Assembly: GCA_030828165.1 (NCBI GenBank)
Contig: JAURDA010000003.1
Location: forward strand, 16,633 to 80,632
Reading direction: 5' to 3'
Length of the DNA: 64,000 nt
Origin: Candidatus Poseidonia sp.
GTDB lineage: Archaea > Thermoplasmatota > Poseidoniia > Poseidoniales > Poseidoniaceae
The notes under the pieces were generated by a model. The model was given only the letters and a program-made list of their open reading frames with translations, was not told where the DNA came from and did no database searches. The position numbers and the translations under genes were made by a program. Positions 42,335 through 51,119 of the stretch are shown here, piece after piece. Positions within the stretch are counted from its first letter, which is position 1, and each line of letters starts with the position of its first letter.

Positions 42335-42346
42335 TTTTTCCTCCTC
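42323..42346 (+). terminator. Hairpin overlapping the stop of the membrane protein operon
   Basis: GAGGAGGA at 42323-42330 and TCCTCCTC at 42339-42346 form a perfect 8-bp stem around an 8-nt loop that contains the TGA stop and a T run. It may end the transcript or stabilise its 3' end. The 73-nt gap to eL37 also has a TTCATAAG stretch that may be its promoter. Confidence 0.4.
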
Positions 42347-42407
42347 TCCTTGCATGCCGTTGATTTCATAAGGGGGAGGTCGGTGGCCGAAGCGTTCAGG
42401 TGAGCGT

Positions 42408-42587
42408 ATGTCCAAAGGTACACCGTCCATGGGTCGCCGTCAAAAGACCACTCACATCCGATGCCGCCGCTGCGGCCGCAACGCTTACCACAAGCAAAAG
42501 TCGGTCTGTGCCTCGTGTGGCTACGGAGAAACGGCTCGCATTCGCAAGTTCAGTTGGTCCAAGAAAACGCACCGGCCCAAGGCTTGA
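42408..42587 (+). CDS. rpl37e: Ribosomal protein L37e (eL37)
   Basis: A 59-residue zinc-binding large-subunit protein. It reads [20 protein letters not shown], then [20 protein letters not shown], and ends with a basic [11 protein letters not shown] tail. The two Cys pairs (CRRC and CASC) are intact, unlike those of eL42. The KGTPSMG-K/R start is diagnostic. In many archaea it is paired with an Sm-like protein gene, but here it is followed by purF after 57 nt. It was found by reading the sequence directly. Confidence 0.95.
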   Translation: MSKGTPSMGRRQKTTHIRCRRCGRNAYHKQKSVCASCGYGETARIRKFSWSKKTHRPKA

Positions 42588-42644
42588 ACACCACCATCGC
42601 AACGATAAGAAGCGTTCATCCGCTGGTTGAGTTGAGGCGAACGA

Positions 42645-44189
42645 ATGTGTGGGATACTCGGCATCGTCGGTCGTCAAGGTGTTCATGTCAACCAACTGCT
42701 GTATGACGGCCTTACGGTTTTGCAACATCGGGGACAAGATGCCGCTGGCATTCTCACCGACCAGGATGGAAATTTCCGTCTTCGAAAGTCAAACGGGCTC
42801 GTGGCGGATGTTTTCTTCAAGCGGCACATGCTTCGTTTGGAGGGCAACGTCGGCATCGGCCATGTTCGATACCCAACGGCCGGTTCGTCCTCTCGGGCGG
42901 AAGCTCAGCCTTTCTACGTCAATTCACCCTACGGCATCGCCCTCGCCCACAACGGGAATCTGACCAACGCCGACGAACTTGGGGTTTACCTGCGGGACGA
43001 GTGCATGCGTCACATCAACACGTCAAGCGATTCGGAATTGTTGCTGAACATCCTCGCCGTCGAATTGGGCCATCGTTCACGAGCCCTACGCATCGAGGGG
43101 ACGCCTCACATCAACGTCGACACGATCTTTGGCGCTGTTACCGCCGTCAACGACCGGGTTCGCGGGGGATACGCCTGTGTTTCCGTGGTTTCGGGATACG
43201 GCTTGCTCGCTTTCCGCGACCCGAACGGTATTCGCCCGCTCATCTTCGGAAAGCGGAGCACCGACGGAGGCGACGAGTACATCGTTGGCAGCGAGTCGGT
43301 TGCCATCACGGCGCTGGGTTTTGAGGTGGTCAGGGACGTCGCTCCCGGCGAGGCAATCTTCATCAGTTCCTCCGGCCATCTTTTCTCCCGGCACTGTGCT
43401 CCAGAGGTCCCGTACACGCCGTGCATCTTTGAGCACGTCTACTTCGCTCGTCCGGATTCGGTGATCGACGGCATGTCCGTGTATCAGTCGCGCCTCAACC
43501 AAGGTCGACGTTTGGCTGAACGCCTGCTGGAATCTTGGGCCGATCACGACATCGACGTGGTGATTCCTATTCCCGATTCAGGGCGCATTGCGGCCCTCCA
43601 AATGGCCAAGACCCTGAACCTGCCCTATCGGGAAGGCTTCGTGAAGAATCGCTACGTTGGCCGCACGTTCATCATGCCCGGTCAAGCGCTCCGAGAGAAA
43701 TCCGTGCGCAGGAAGTTAAACGCTATAGAACATGAGTTTCGAGGGAAAAACGTCCTTCTCGTGGACGATTCAATCGTTCGGGGCACCACCAGTGCCCAGA
43801 TCATTGAGATGGCCCGAGATGTGGGGGCGAACAAGGTCTACTTCGCCTCAGCAGCGCCCCCGGTTCGCCATCCAAACGTGTACGGAATCGATATGCCGGC
43901 CGTCAACGAATTCATTGCAAACGGCCGCACCGTGGAAGAAATCAACTCGACCATCGGCAGCGACCGTCTGTTTTACCAGAGCCTTGAGGACTTGATCGAG
44001 ACAACTCAACAAGAGAACTCTGAGGTCAAAGCCTTCGATGCCAGTTGTTTCAACGGTGAATACATCACCGGTGACATTGACGATGCCTACCTGCAACGTT
44101 TGTACGAGGCTCGAAACGACGGTGCCAAAAACAAGGCGCATCTCGACGATGCGGTGTTGGAACTTCACAACGACGAAGAAGAAGCCTGA
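42645..44189 (+). CDS. purF: Amidophosphoribosyltransferase PurF
   Basis: A 514-residue enzyme that starts purine synthesis, moving glutamine ammonia to phosphoribosyl pyrophosphate. The N-terminal Ntn glutaminase has the catalytic Cys directly after Met (MCGILGIVG), so no propeptide is needed, plus [11 protein letters not shown] and AHNGNLTN. The PRTase half has the PRPP loop [13 protein letters not shown] and the metal/flag region [14 protein letters not shown]. No [4Fe-4S] Cys set like that of the Bacillus enzyme is seen in the C-terminal tail. The acidic tail (LHNDEEEA) is short. Other purine genes are not in the window. Confidence 0.95.
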   Translation: MCGILGIVGRQGVHVNQLLYDGLTVLQHRGQDAAGILTDQDGNFRLRKSNGLVADVFFKRHMLRLEGNVGIGHVRYPTAGSSSRAEAQPFYVNSPYGIALAHNGNLTNADELGVYLRDECMRHINTSSDSELLLNILAVELGHRSRALRIEGTPHINVDTIFGAVTAVNDRVRGGYACVSVVSGYGLLAFRDPNGIRPLIFGKRSTDGGDEYIVGSESVAITALGFEVVRDVAPGEAIFISSSGHLFSRHCAPEVPYTPCIFEHVYFARPDSVIDGMSVYQSRLNQGRRLAERLLESWADHDIDVVIPIPDSGRIAALQMAKTLNLPYREGFVKNRYVGRTFIMPGQALREKSVRRKLNAIEHEFRGKNVLLVDDSIVRGTTSAQIIEMARDVGANKVYFASAAPPVRHPNVYGIDMPAVNEFIANGRTVEEINSTIGSDRLFYQSLEDLIETTQQENSEVKAFDASCFNGEYITGDIDDAYLQRLYEARNDGAKNKAHLDDAVLELHNDEEEA

Positions 44190-44246
44190 TCTCGGCGTTG
44201 CTCACCGTGTGCGAGTGCTTTTGTAGCCCGGTTTTTACGGTTCACC

Positions 44247-45878
44247 ATGGTTCGGACGCCCGAGGTTGAGGTCTTGCTCCGGCCGGAAGCCAAGGTCCGA
44301 TGCATGGCCATGAGCCAAGAAGGGACGTTGGCGTGGGTTGAGGGTCAACGGAAGGTTTTCTTCGCCTCTTTGGACGAATTGGGAGCGCTGACTCCCCTCG
44401 GCTCTGCGGAACATCAACATCCTGTCACCTACATCGGTTTCTTTGAAGGGAACCTCATTGTGGGTGACGACCTCGACGGGTTCACGCTTTACGCTGATAC
44501 GGGGGACATTCTCGAGGTCGTCGATGTTGACGGTGGCATCGTGGATGCTTGTCTTCTTCACGATGAGGTCTGTTTTCTCGGCGGCATGGGCAGCCTCTTG
44601 ACTTGGAAGCCCCATCAACCTCCCAACAACCTGAGCGAAGCACTCGGTTTGAAGGAGGTCATGTCGCTGGTTGCCCATCATCATCGCCTGTACGTCGCAA
44701 TGCAAGACGGTGAAGTTCTGAGCATTGAAGACGAGATCGTGTCATGGCGACGACCGCCACGAGGCGTCCATGGAGAGCGGATTACTGCCCTTGGTGTCAC
44801 GCAATTAGGAGGCTTGTTTCTCACACGGGAAGGACACGCCTTGGTCGCAGGTGACGAGGAAGCCATTGAATTCGAGTTTTGGATCGACGAAACCCTCGTG
44901 GCTCGAACGGACATAAGTGGGCGAATGCTTACTTCAACGCCTTGTGCCGAAGGTGCCGTTGTTGGATTTGATGACGGTTCGGTCATGCACCTCGCTGAAG
45001 ACGGCACCATGAAGCAGGTATTGGACATCCAACACCCGGTTGCTACGTGCCTTGCCATTAGGGAACACACGCTGGCGAGTTCGTGGTTTTACATCCACGG
45101 GACAAACGGCGAGCAGAGTTGGACGGTTGAACACCAAGGCATGCCGGCGTTGATGGTGGTTCGACCAAGCTCAACCGGCGTTGTCTTTGCAGGCGACGAC
45201 CAAAACGACTACACGTCTGCCGAACCGATCGGCTACTTTTCGCTGGAAGGACCGTACAGCGAGGTGGACCGGGCGGAACTCAATCTTTGGTTTCAGGTCA
45301 GCGATGAGCGAGAACTTCCGTCGGCTGAGGCCATCTACGGCACCGATGATGACGTGCTTGTGCACTTGACGGCGGACGAACGGGAGGTCTATTTGTCGAC
45401 TTCCGAAAACGAAGGCAACGTGGACGTCTTGCTCGATGCGATGGGCACTCCAGAGGCAGACTCGAAGGTCACTGCGGAGGCGGGAACACTTGCCGATGAA
45501 GAAGCGCTCATGGAGCAGTTGAGCGGTTTGGGCGATATGGCCATGGAAGAGCAGAACGACTTGTTCGAAGCGTTGAACGAAACGCTTCACGCCGTTCACC
45601 GTCCTCAAGCCGTTGCAGGCGAGGACCGGCAATTGACCGCTGATGCAGACGGGACCGCCGTTGTTCACCTCGACGGACGCAGCACCCATGACCCCCACGG
45701 CATGATCCTTCGTTGGACATGGCACAACGAGCGAGGAGAGGAATTGGCCCAAGGGCCTCAATTGAAACTCCGCCTTCCGCTTGGAAACCACCGGTTTGAA
45801 TTACGGGTGGTCGACCAAAACGGTTCTTGGACCACGGACAGCGTGGCCATTGAGGTGATTGAGACCTCAACCTCATGA
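44247..45878 (+). CDS. Beta-propeller protein with C-terminal PKD domain
   Basis: A 543-residue protein without a signal peptide. The first 350 residues have repeated short strands (MAMSQEGTLAWVEG, GFFEGNLIVGDDLDG, LYVAMQDGEVLSIEDE, GAVVGFDDGSVMHLAEDG) typical of a propeller. A variable acidic helical stretch at about 395-445 comes next. The last 90 residues form a PKD-like Ig fold beginning PQAVAGEDRQLTADADG, with HLDGRSTHDPHG and ending RVVDQNGSWTTDSVAIEV. PKD domains are usual in archaeal surface proteins, so the lack of a signal is odd. The partner or ligand is unknown. A following metallo-beta-lactamase gene is 22 nt away. Confidence 0.72.
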   Translation: MVRTPEVEVLLRPEAKVRCMAMSQEGTLAWVEGQRKVFFASLDELGALTPLGSAEHQHPVTYIGFFEGNLIVGDDLDGFTLYADTGDILEVVDVDGGIVDACLLHDEVCFLGGMGSLLTWKPHQPPNNLSEALGLKEVMSLVAHHHRLYVAMQDGEVLSIEDEIVSWRRPPRGVHGERITALGVTQLGGLFLTREGHALVAGDEEAIEFEFWIDETLVARTDISGRMLTSTPCAEGAVVGFDDGSVMHLAEDGTMKQVLDIQHPVATCLAIREHTLASSWFYIHGTNGEQSWTVEHQGMPALMVVRPSSTGVVFAGDDQNDYTSAEPIGYFSLEGPYSEVDRAELNLWFQVSDERELPSAEAIYGTDDDVLVHLTADEREVYLSTSENEGNVDVLLDAMGTPEADSKVTAEAGTLADEEALMEQLSGLGDMAMEEQNDLFEALNETLHAVHRPQAVAGEDRQLTADADGTAVVHLDGRSTHDPHGMILRWTWHNERGEELAQGPQLKLRLPLGNHRFELRVVDQNGSWTTDSVAIEVIETSTS

Positions 45879-45900
45879 AGGTCATCCGCTTCCCGGTGTC

Positions 45901-46665
45901 ATGGGCCTCACCCGACCTTGGATTGAGCATTTTTTCGTCGGCCCCCTGCAAATGCGTTGTTCGGTCGTCACGGATATCGCCACCGGCGACACCATCATCA
46001 TCGACGGTGGGGATGAGCCTGAGCGACTCATCGCTTGGATCGATGCCTACGAAGGACGAGGGCCCGATTGGACCACCGGACCGGAAGACGGCCATGAGGG
46101 AAACGGCCTGCCATCACGCAACGTCATCGCCTTGGTGAACACCCATGCACACTTCGATCACAGCGGCTTCATCCCCGCGCTCAAAGCCCACTACGGAGTT
46201 GACTGGTACCTGCATCCAGACGACACGTTTCTCCAGACGTTGGCCCAACAATCGGGACGAAGGTACGGATTGACGTTGCCCGAGCCGGCCGAAGCCGATC
46301 AAGCCTTCGAGGCCGGGCAAACCTATCGTTTTGGGAGCATTGACCTGCAGGTGCTCCACACTCCCGGACACACCTTGGGAGGGTGTTGCTTGGTCTTGCC
46401 AGTGGACGACGGGCCCGACCATGTCTTTGTTGGTGACACGCTCTTTGCGGGGTCCGTGGGCAGGACCGATATTGCAAACTCAGGCGGTGACTTTGAATTG
46501 CTTGCTCGTTCCATTCACACGCAACTTTGGCCGCTTGACGACGATACCGTGGTTCATCCCGGGCACGGTCCGTTGACGACCATTGGCCACGAAAAGCGAA
46601 CGAACCCGTTCGTCGGTGATGCGGCGGGTCCCGGCGGGACCTTCGGGTTCGGCAAGTATGCTTGA
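45901..46665 (+). CDS. Metallo-beta-lactamase fold hydrolase
   Basis: A 254-residue hydrolase of the glyoxalase II-like group. Metal motifs are THAHFDHSG (HxHxDH), a later His in VLHTPGHTLGGC, the Asp in VFVGDTLF and the His in VVHPGHGPLT. The N-terminal MRCSVVTDIATGDTIIIDGG matches this family. Substrate is probably a thioester such as S-lactoylglutathione-like or another acyl thiol, but archaea lack glutathione in general, so the native thiol is unknown. The ATG at 45901 follows the PKD gene. It converges with etfA, three bases between the stops. Confidence 0.85.
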   Translation: MGLTRPWIEHFFVGPLQMRCSVVTDIATGDTIIIDGGDEPERLIAWIDAYEGRGPDWTTGPEDGHEGNGLPSRNVIALVNTHAHFDHSGFIPALKAHYGVDWYLHPDDTFLQTLAQQSGRRYGLTLPEPAEADQAFEAGQTYRFGSIDLQVLHTPGHTLGGCCLVLPVDDGPDHVFVGDTLFAGSVGRTDIANSGGDFELLARSIHTQLWPLDDDTVVHPGHGPLTTIGHEKRTNPFVGDAAGPGGTFGFGKYA

Positions 46666-46667
46666 AC

Positions 46668-47594
46668 TCAATCGAGCATCGATTTGAGCGCAGTGTGAAG
46701 AACGGGCAGGGCTTCTTCCCATGTGGCGACGATGCCGTAATCTGCGTGCTGGAAGATGGGCGCATCGGCGTCTTTGTTGATCGCTACGATGTATTTTGAT
46801 GAACGCATCCCGGCCAGGTGCTGAATGGCGCCAGAAATCCCAACCGCAATGTAGAGGCTTGGGTTCACGGTTTTCCCGGTTTGGCCAACTTGCATGGCGT
46901 GCGGAATGGCCTCCCACGTGTCGACGGCGGCACGTGAGGCGCCGACGGCCGCACCGAGGGTGTCGGCAATGGACTCAAGGTGCACGAAGTTGTCCGGTGA
47001 GCCCATGCCGCGACCTCCAGAGATCACGATGTTGGCTTCACCAACGTCCAATCGTTCGGAGGCTCGAGCCATGAACTCGGCCACGGACGTGGCCACGTTG
47101 CCGTCGGTATCAATAACGCTCGCTTCGGTGGCCCCGCCGCTTGAGGCAGCGAACACGTTGGAGCGAACGGAGACGACCGCAGGTCCGCTGATGCTGACCG
47201 TTTGCATGGCCTTTCCAGAATACACAGGCGACGTGATGCTGTTCCCGTCGATGGCAACAGCGTCCTGAATCACGGCAAGGTTGCGTCGGGCAGCAATGCG
47301 TGCAGCGAGGTCTTTGGATTGAGGACTCGCTCCGGTGATGACGGTGCCTGGGGGCGCCACAGCGTCAAGGGCTTCGGCCCATCCCCCGGCGTCGTAGTGC
47401 GTGAAGGCTCCGGATTTCGCCGCAATGACGGTGCCTGCACCCATGTTGGCGGCCCCGTTTGCAACCGAGGCATCGGTGCAAGGGACGATTACGGTGGGGG
47501 CGTCTCCAATGGCCATCGCCGCCGTGACAAGCTCTGCGGTGCTGGGGTGGACGGCGTTGTTGTTCATTTCTGCAATTACAATGGTTTGTGTCAT
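46668..47594 (-). CDS. etfA: Electron transfer flavoprotein subunit alpha
   Basis: A 308-residue alpha subunit of ETF, which holds the FAD and passes electrons from acyl-CoA dehydrogenases to ETF:quinone oxidoreductase. The C-terminal FAD motif is SGGRGMGSPDNF, followed by LGAAVGASRAAVD, VGQTGKTVNPSLYIAVGISG and AIQHLAG, then the final NKDADAPIFQHADYG. The N-terminal half is the alpha/beta domain. It is 9 nt downstream of etfB on the same strand. The acyl-CoA dehydrogenase at 52.4 kb is a likely electron donor. No ETF:quinone oxidoreductase gene is in the window. Confidence 0.95.
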   Translation of the reverse strand: MTQTIVIAEMNNNAVHPSTAELVTAAMAIGDAPTVIVPCTDASVANGAANMGAGTVIAAKSGAFTHYDAGGWAEALDAVAPPGTVITGASPQSKDLAARIAARRNLAVIQDAVAIDGNSITSPVYSGKAMQTVSISGPAVVSVRSNVFAASSGGATEASVIDTDGNVATSVAEFMARASERLDVGEANIVISGGRGMGSPDNFVHLESIADTLGAAVGASRAAVDTWEAIPHAMQVGQTGKTVNPSLYIAVGISGAIQHLAGMRSSKYIVAINKDADAPIFQHADYGIVATWEEALPVLHTALKSMLD

Positions 47595-47603
47595 GGTTTC
47601 ACC

Positions 47604-48341
47604 TCAAAGGACGTTGGCTTCGTCTCGAAGCAACTGAGCAACTTCTGCAGCGGCAGCGCCGCCATCAAATGTTTTCCCGGCGGGTTTGGCCGGTGGGAGT
47701 GAATGAGAGGTCACGGTGACGGAAGACGCGGGGGCGTCTATAGAGTGGACATCTACGCTGGCCTTCTTCGCTTGCATGATGCCCTTGACGTTTGGCTTCC
47801 TAACCTTGAAGTCGCCTTTGTCGCACGACACCACCGCAGGCAGAGGAACGTTGAGTTTGGCGTTCCCTGCACCGCTTGGAGCGATCACAGACAGGCCGCC
47901 GTCAAAGGAGGCACCGATGGCGTTTGAGACGGAGGCCCAACCCATGCGTTCGGCGAGTCCCGGCCCGGTTGAACCTGCGCCGGTGTCGGCTGCAGCCTTG
48001 CCGCAGTACACCACTTCGGCACCGAGTTCCGTCACGGCTTTGGCGAGGACGGTCTGGAGGGCGTTCGAATCCATTTCTCCCTCAGCGTCCACGCGGACGA
48101 TGCGGTCGACGCCAATGGCTTTGGCGTCCTTGAGAATTTTATCGCATCCTGCGCCACCGACGGTTAGGGCGGTCACTTCGCCTCCGGAGGCTTCCCGGTG
48201 TTGCAAGGCGGTCTCAACCGCAAACTCGTCGTAAGGGCTCATCACCATCTTGACGGCGGAGAGGTCAACGCGGTTGCCGCTGACGGCAATTTTTGCATTC
48301 GTGTCGGGGACTTGTTTGACGAGGACGACGATGTTCGGCAT
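47604..48341 (-). CDS. etfB: Electron transfer flavoprotein subunit beta
   Basis: A 245-residue beta subunit of ETF, binding AMP and docking to the dehydrogenase. The N-terminus MPNIVVLVKQVPDTNAKI, the NPYDE-like helix SPYDEFAVETAL and the VTALTVGG strand are standard, as is the VDRIVRVD stretch. The C-terminal third has the recognition-loop type region that contacts the acyl-CoA dehydrogenase. It is transcribed divergently from the MCM-like gene, with 139 nt between; that gap holds a palindrome at 48439-48461. Confidence 0.94.
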   Translation of the reverse strand: MPNIVVLVKQVPDTNAKIAVSGNRVDLSAVKMVMSPYDEFAVETALQHREASGGEVTALTVGGAGCDKILKDAKAIGVDRIVRVDAEGEMDSNALQTVLAKAVTELGAEVVYCGKAAADTGAGSTGPGLAERMGWASVSNAIGASFDGGLSVIAPSGAGNAKLNVPLPAVVSCDKGDFKVRKPNVKGIMQAKKASVDVHSIDAPASSVTVTSHSLPPAKPAGKTFDGGAAAAEVAQLLRDEANVL

Positions 48342-48438
48342 GGTGCAGGACTCCTACGGTTCAACGACCTGCAAGCAATTGATGAACCTTGCCTCTTCGC
48401 CGTGTGCTCGGAATTGGGCGACGGTGATTTTTCCTTCG

Positions 48439-48461
48439 GACGGTTATTCTTATGAACCGTC
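48439..48461. repeat. 7-bp perfect inverted repeat in the etfB/MCM-like gap
   Basis: GACGGTT at 48439-48445 and AACCGTC at 48455-48461, with spacer ATTCTTATG. It sits 19 nt upstream of the ATG at 48481, over the likely TATA region (TTATTCTTATG). It may be an operator for the MCM-like gene. Confidence 0.5.
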
Positions 48462-48480
48462 AAACTGGCGCTGAAACTCC

Positions 48481-49332
48481 ATGCCGCCGAAACACGAAAT
48501 CGACCTCGACCCCGAAGAACAAGCCATCCTCCGCGCCTGGCGCCTTCTCGTCAGCGAACACTACCTTGAGGACATTCAACACCTTCAAGGGAACCCGGGA
48601 ATCATCCACGGTTTTGAAATCGCTCACCGCCTTGTTTGCGAGTACGAAGAATTGCGAGTGGCCTTCCATCTGAACCCGACACGATTTCACGATCTCGGCC
48701 ATCAGGTGATGCGAGAACAGTTTGACGAGCACATGGTTCGCATGCGACCCGTCATCCGTGTTGTGGATTTGGATGCCGACTATCGACGCCGAATCGACAC
48801 CCTCCGGATGCGAGACCGAAACCGAGTCGTCAGCATCACGGTCAAAATCAACGATATCTCCCCTCCGTACGGTTGGGTCACGGAAGCGGTGTACGAGTGC
48901 AAGCGATGCAACGAGCAGACCACGTTGAAACAACGCCGAGCACGAGAACGGGAAAGTCCGAGCCACTGCGAGACGTGTTTTGCACGCTTGTTGAAACGAC
49001 TTGACATGGAAGACGAGCCCTTCGGTGTTCGCCCTCCACGTCCGAATTTTGTGATGTCGAGCGAGCATTCGAACTACGAAGACGTTCAGGACATCCGCAT
49101 GTGTCAAGCGGTGTTCAATGAAAAGGGAGAGCTCGTTCATGTTTCAGACGAGGAGGAGATGGTCGGTGTCGTGTCCGATGACCTCGTTGGCGAATTGGAG
49201 AAAGGGGTCTGTGTTCGGTTGAACGGTATTGTTCGGGTTGAACCCTTCCCCAACCGAACCTTTTCGAAGGATACTCGCCGCATTCTTTCCCTGCAGGTGT
49301 TCAGCGTCGAGCCAGTTGAAGGCGAGGCCTGA
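48481..49332 (+). CDS. Stand-alone MCM N-terminal domain protein (no ATPase)
   Basis: A 283-residue protein that aligns with only the N-terminal region of MCM replicative helicases. It has the helical A domain, a zinc ribbon (YECKRCNEQTT and CETC) and the OB fold that threads DNA. Recognisable pieces are SITVKINDISPPYGWVTEA (compare GIV....PR), YEDVQDIRMCQAVF (compare FxDxQxxxxQE) and DDLVGELEKGVCVRLNGIVR (compare DDLVDxxxPGDxVxxTG). The gene stops exactly where the AAA+ domain should begin. Downstream is the convergent tyrS gene, with no trace of Walker motifs. It may bind single-stranded DNA or modify the true MCM ring. The true mcm gene is outside the window. Confidence 0.8.
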   Translation: MPPKHEIDLDPEEQAILRAWRLLVSEHYLEDIQHLQGNPGIIHGFEIAHRLVCEYEELRVAFHLNPTRFHDLGHQVMREQFDEHMVRMRPVIRVVDLDADYRRRIDTLRMRDRNRVVSITVKINDISPPYGWVTEAVYECKRCNEQTTLKQRRARERESPSHCETCFARLLKRLDMEDEPFGVRPPRPNFVMSSEHSNYEDVQDIRMCQAVFNEKGELVHVSDEEEMVGVVSDDLVGELEKGVCVRLNGIVRVEPFPNRTFSKDTRRILSLQVFSVEPVEGEA

Positions 49333-49336
49333 TTCT

Positions 49337-50482
49337 TCAAGCGTTCGTGAGTTGTGTCACCGCATCGAGAAGAGCGGCGTCTTTTTCGAAGTGTTCCTCG
49401 ACCCCAACCAGCCCTCGTGCAAGACCGTCGGCAACGCCGAATTTTGCATCAAGCGGGTGCAAGGAGCCGTCCATCACCGCCTCTCGAAACGCTTCAAGCG
49501 AGGTCCAGGTCGAAGGCTCGCCAAAGCGAGGATCGGGGGTGACGACGATTTCACCGAATTCGGCGAGGACGATGTGTTCGGCGAGTTCGTAAACGGGCGA
49601 TTGAGGGTCGTCGGGGGAGATGTAGGCCTTGCGCATCTTCTTGCGAATTTGCTCGGGCGTGTCGTGGAGCAGGAGGGCTCCTTTTGGGTCCGATTTCGAC
49701 ATTTTGTGGTCAAAGGATTCCATTCTCGAACCCGAGGCCTTCAGCGAGGAGATGATCGGTGTATGCAAGCAGGTCGCTTTTTCCCAGCCGTATTTCGAGG
49801 CAACATCGCGCATGAACATGTGGGCTTTTCGCTGGTCCATACCGCCGATGGCCACGTCGATGTTCATCTCGAAGATGTCCGCCGCCTGCATGGCGGGGTA
49901 GTAGAATTTTGAGAGGTCGTGGTCCGAGGAGGCTTCGTCACGTCCCATGATGGTGAACGTTTTTCTCACCATGGCGAGGGTTGCTCCTTTGGAACAGCGC
50001 AGGACGCGAGCCCAATAATCAGGCGATTCCATCACTTTTGAGGCCCAAACAAAGCGCAATTCGCCGGGGCCTTCTCCCTCCGGAGGGTGGTCAAGGAGCG
50101 CACGAAACGTTGCTTCCATGTATCGAGCCGTGGTTTGGATGGCGTCCATATCGCCGTTGAATTTGTCGTTCACCCAAGCGTGCCAGTCGGCCAGGAAAAT
50201 CATCACGTTGGCCTTGGCCTCGAGCATGCGTTTGCATTGCAAGGCGAGCACCTTCCAGCCGATGTGGGCTTTTCCGCTTGGCTCAAAGCCCACGTAACAA
50301 CGGATCACGTCGTCGTTTCCATGGCTTTGTTCACCCGAAAGCACGCGGACGAGATGTTCGATGCCCACGACTTCTTCCACGCTTCCAACCATCGTCGCTA
50401 ACCGTTCACGGGAGGCAGCGTCCAAGTTGGCCACCTCTTCCGAGTCGCTGAGCGAGGGGGGCAGAGCTTGGTCGCTTGGCAT
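49337..50482 (-). CDS. tyrS: Tyrosyl-tRNA synthetase
   Basis: A 381-residue class I synthetase. The ATP-binding motif is FEPSGKAHIGWK (HIGH type), and the KMSKS motif is FDHKMSKSDPKGALLL. The tyrosine-pocket segment MQAADIFEMNIDVAIGGMDQRK is that of TyrRS; the DQ of GGMDQR is diagnostic. There is no S4 tail, as normal for archaeal/eukaryotic-type enzymes, and the C-terminal helical anticodon domain is short. It is 9 nt downstream of the small hypothetical gene at 50.5-51.0 kb and converges with the MCM-like gene. TrpRS is excluded by the Tyr-pocket motif. Confidence 0.94.
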   Translation of the reverse strand: MPSDQALPPSLSDSEEVANLDAASRERLATMVGSVEEVVGIEHLVRVLSGEQSHGNDDVIRCYVGFEPSGKAHIGWKVLALQCKRMLEAKANVMIFLADWHAWVNDKFNGDMDAIQTTARYMEATFRALLDHPPEGEGPGELRFVWASKVMESPDYWARVLRCSKGATLAMVRKTFTIMGRDEASSDHDLSKFYYPAMQAADIFEMNIDVAIGGMDQRKAHMFMRDVASKYGWEKATCLHTPIISSLKASGSRMESFDHKMSKSDPKGALLLHDTPEQIRKKMRKAYISPDDPQSPVYELAEHIVLAEFGEIVVTPDPRFGEPSTWTSLEAFREAVMDGSLHPLDAKFGVADGLARGLVGVEEHFEKDAALLDAVTQLTNA

Positions 50483-50491
50483 GGTGATGCC

Positions 50492-51016
50492 TCAAAACAG
50501 ATCGTTGAGTTTCTTGACTTGGGTTTCCGTGGGGAATTCGCCTTTTTCCATCGTCGCTTCGAGGGCTTCAATGAGTTCATGCGCTTTTTCCACCGTGGCT
50601 TGGTCGACGATCTTCATCATCTCCATGGACTTGTGGGCCATCTTGATGGCTGATTTTGCCTTGGAGAGTTTTTTGGCGTCTTCTTTCGCTTTGTCTCCCC
50701 GCTGCTTGGCGTTGTACCCGGTGGCCTCATCGAGGAAGCCGGACCAGCGCTTGCGAGATTCCATCGCTTGTTCCCTGCCGTTCTCGCTGTCGAGGAACGC
50801 CGCAAGGTCGGCGCCCTTCAGCTGCTCCACATCCACGGCCAATTTCCCGCCGGTATCGTAGGAGCCTTCCACTTTCACAAGCAGGCCGAAGGAGCCGGTA
50901 AACACCCCGTCGGCGTCAACGTTGACGTTGTCAAAATATCCAGTGGCCAACTTGGCCAGACCTGCATTTCCACCCATGCTTTTGATGAGTCCTCGTTTCA
51001 CGGCAAATCGCTCCAT
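50492..51016 (-). CDS. Small helical protein upstream of tyrS, function unknown
   Basis: A 174-residue soluble protein that I do not recognise. The N-terminal half has short beta strands (GYFDNVNVDADGVFTGSFG, then LLVKVEGSY) and the C-terminal half is a Lys/Met-rich helical region (KAKEDAKKLSKAKSAIKMAHKSME, split here) suggesting a coiled coil. The ATG at 51016 gives MERFAVKRGLIKSMGGNAG. A longer frame reaching further upstream reads antisense to the divergent propeller gene. It is the first gene of a two-gene unit with tyrS. Confidence 0.6.
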   Translation of the reverse strand: MERFAVKRGLIKSMGGNAGLAKLATGYFDNVNVDADGVFTGSFGLLVKVEGSYDTGGKLAVDVEQLKGADLAAFLDSENGREQAMESRKRWSGFLDEATGYNAKQRGDKAKEDAKKLSKAKSAIKMAHKSMEMMKIVDQATVEKAHELIEALEATMEKGEFPTETQVKKLNDLF

Positions 51017-51119
51017 GGCATTGGGAACGCCTCCCGTCAAATAAGGCTCACCGTGGACGTGACTGAGGTGAGGTCTCCTTGGGGGAGGTGTTTTCATACC
51101 CGCCGAGGTGGGCAATCGC

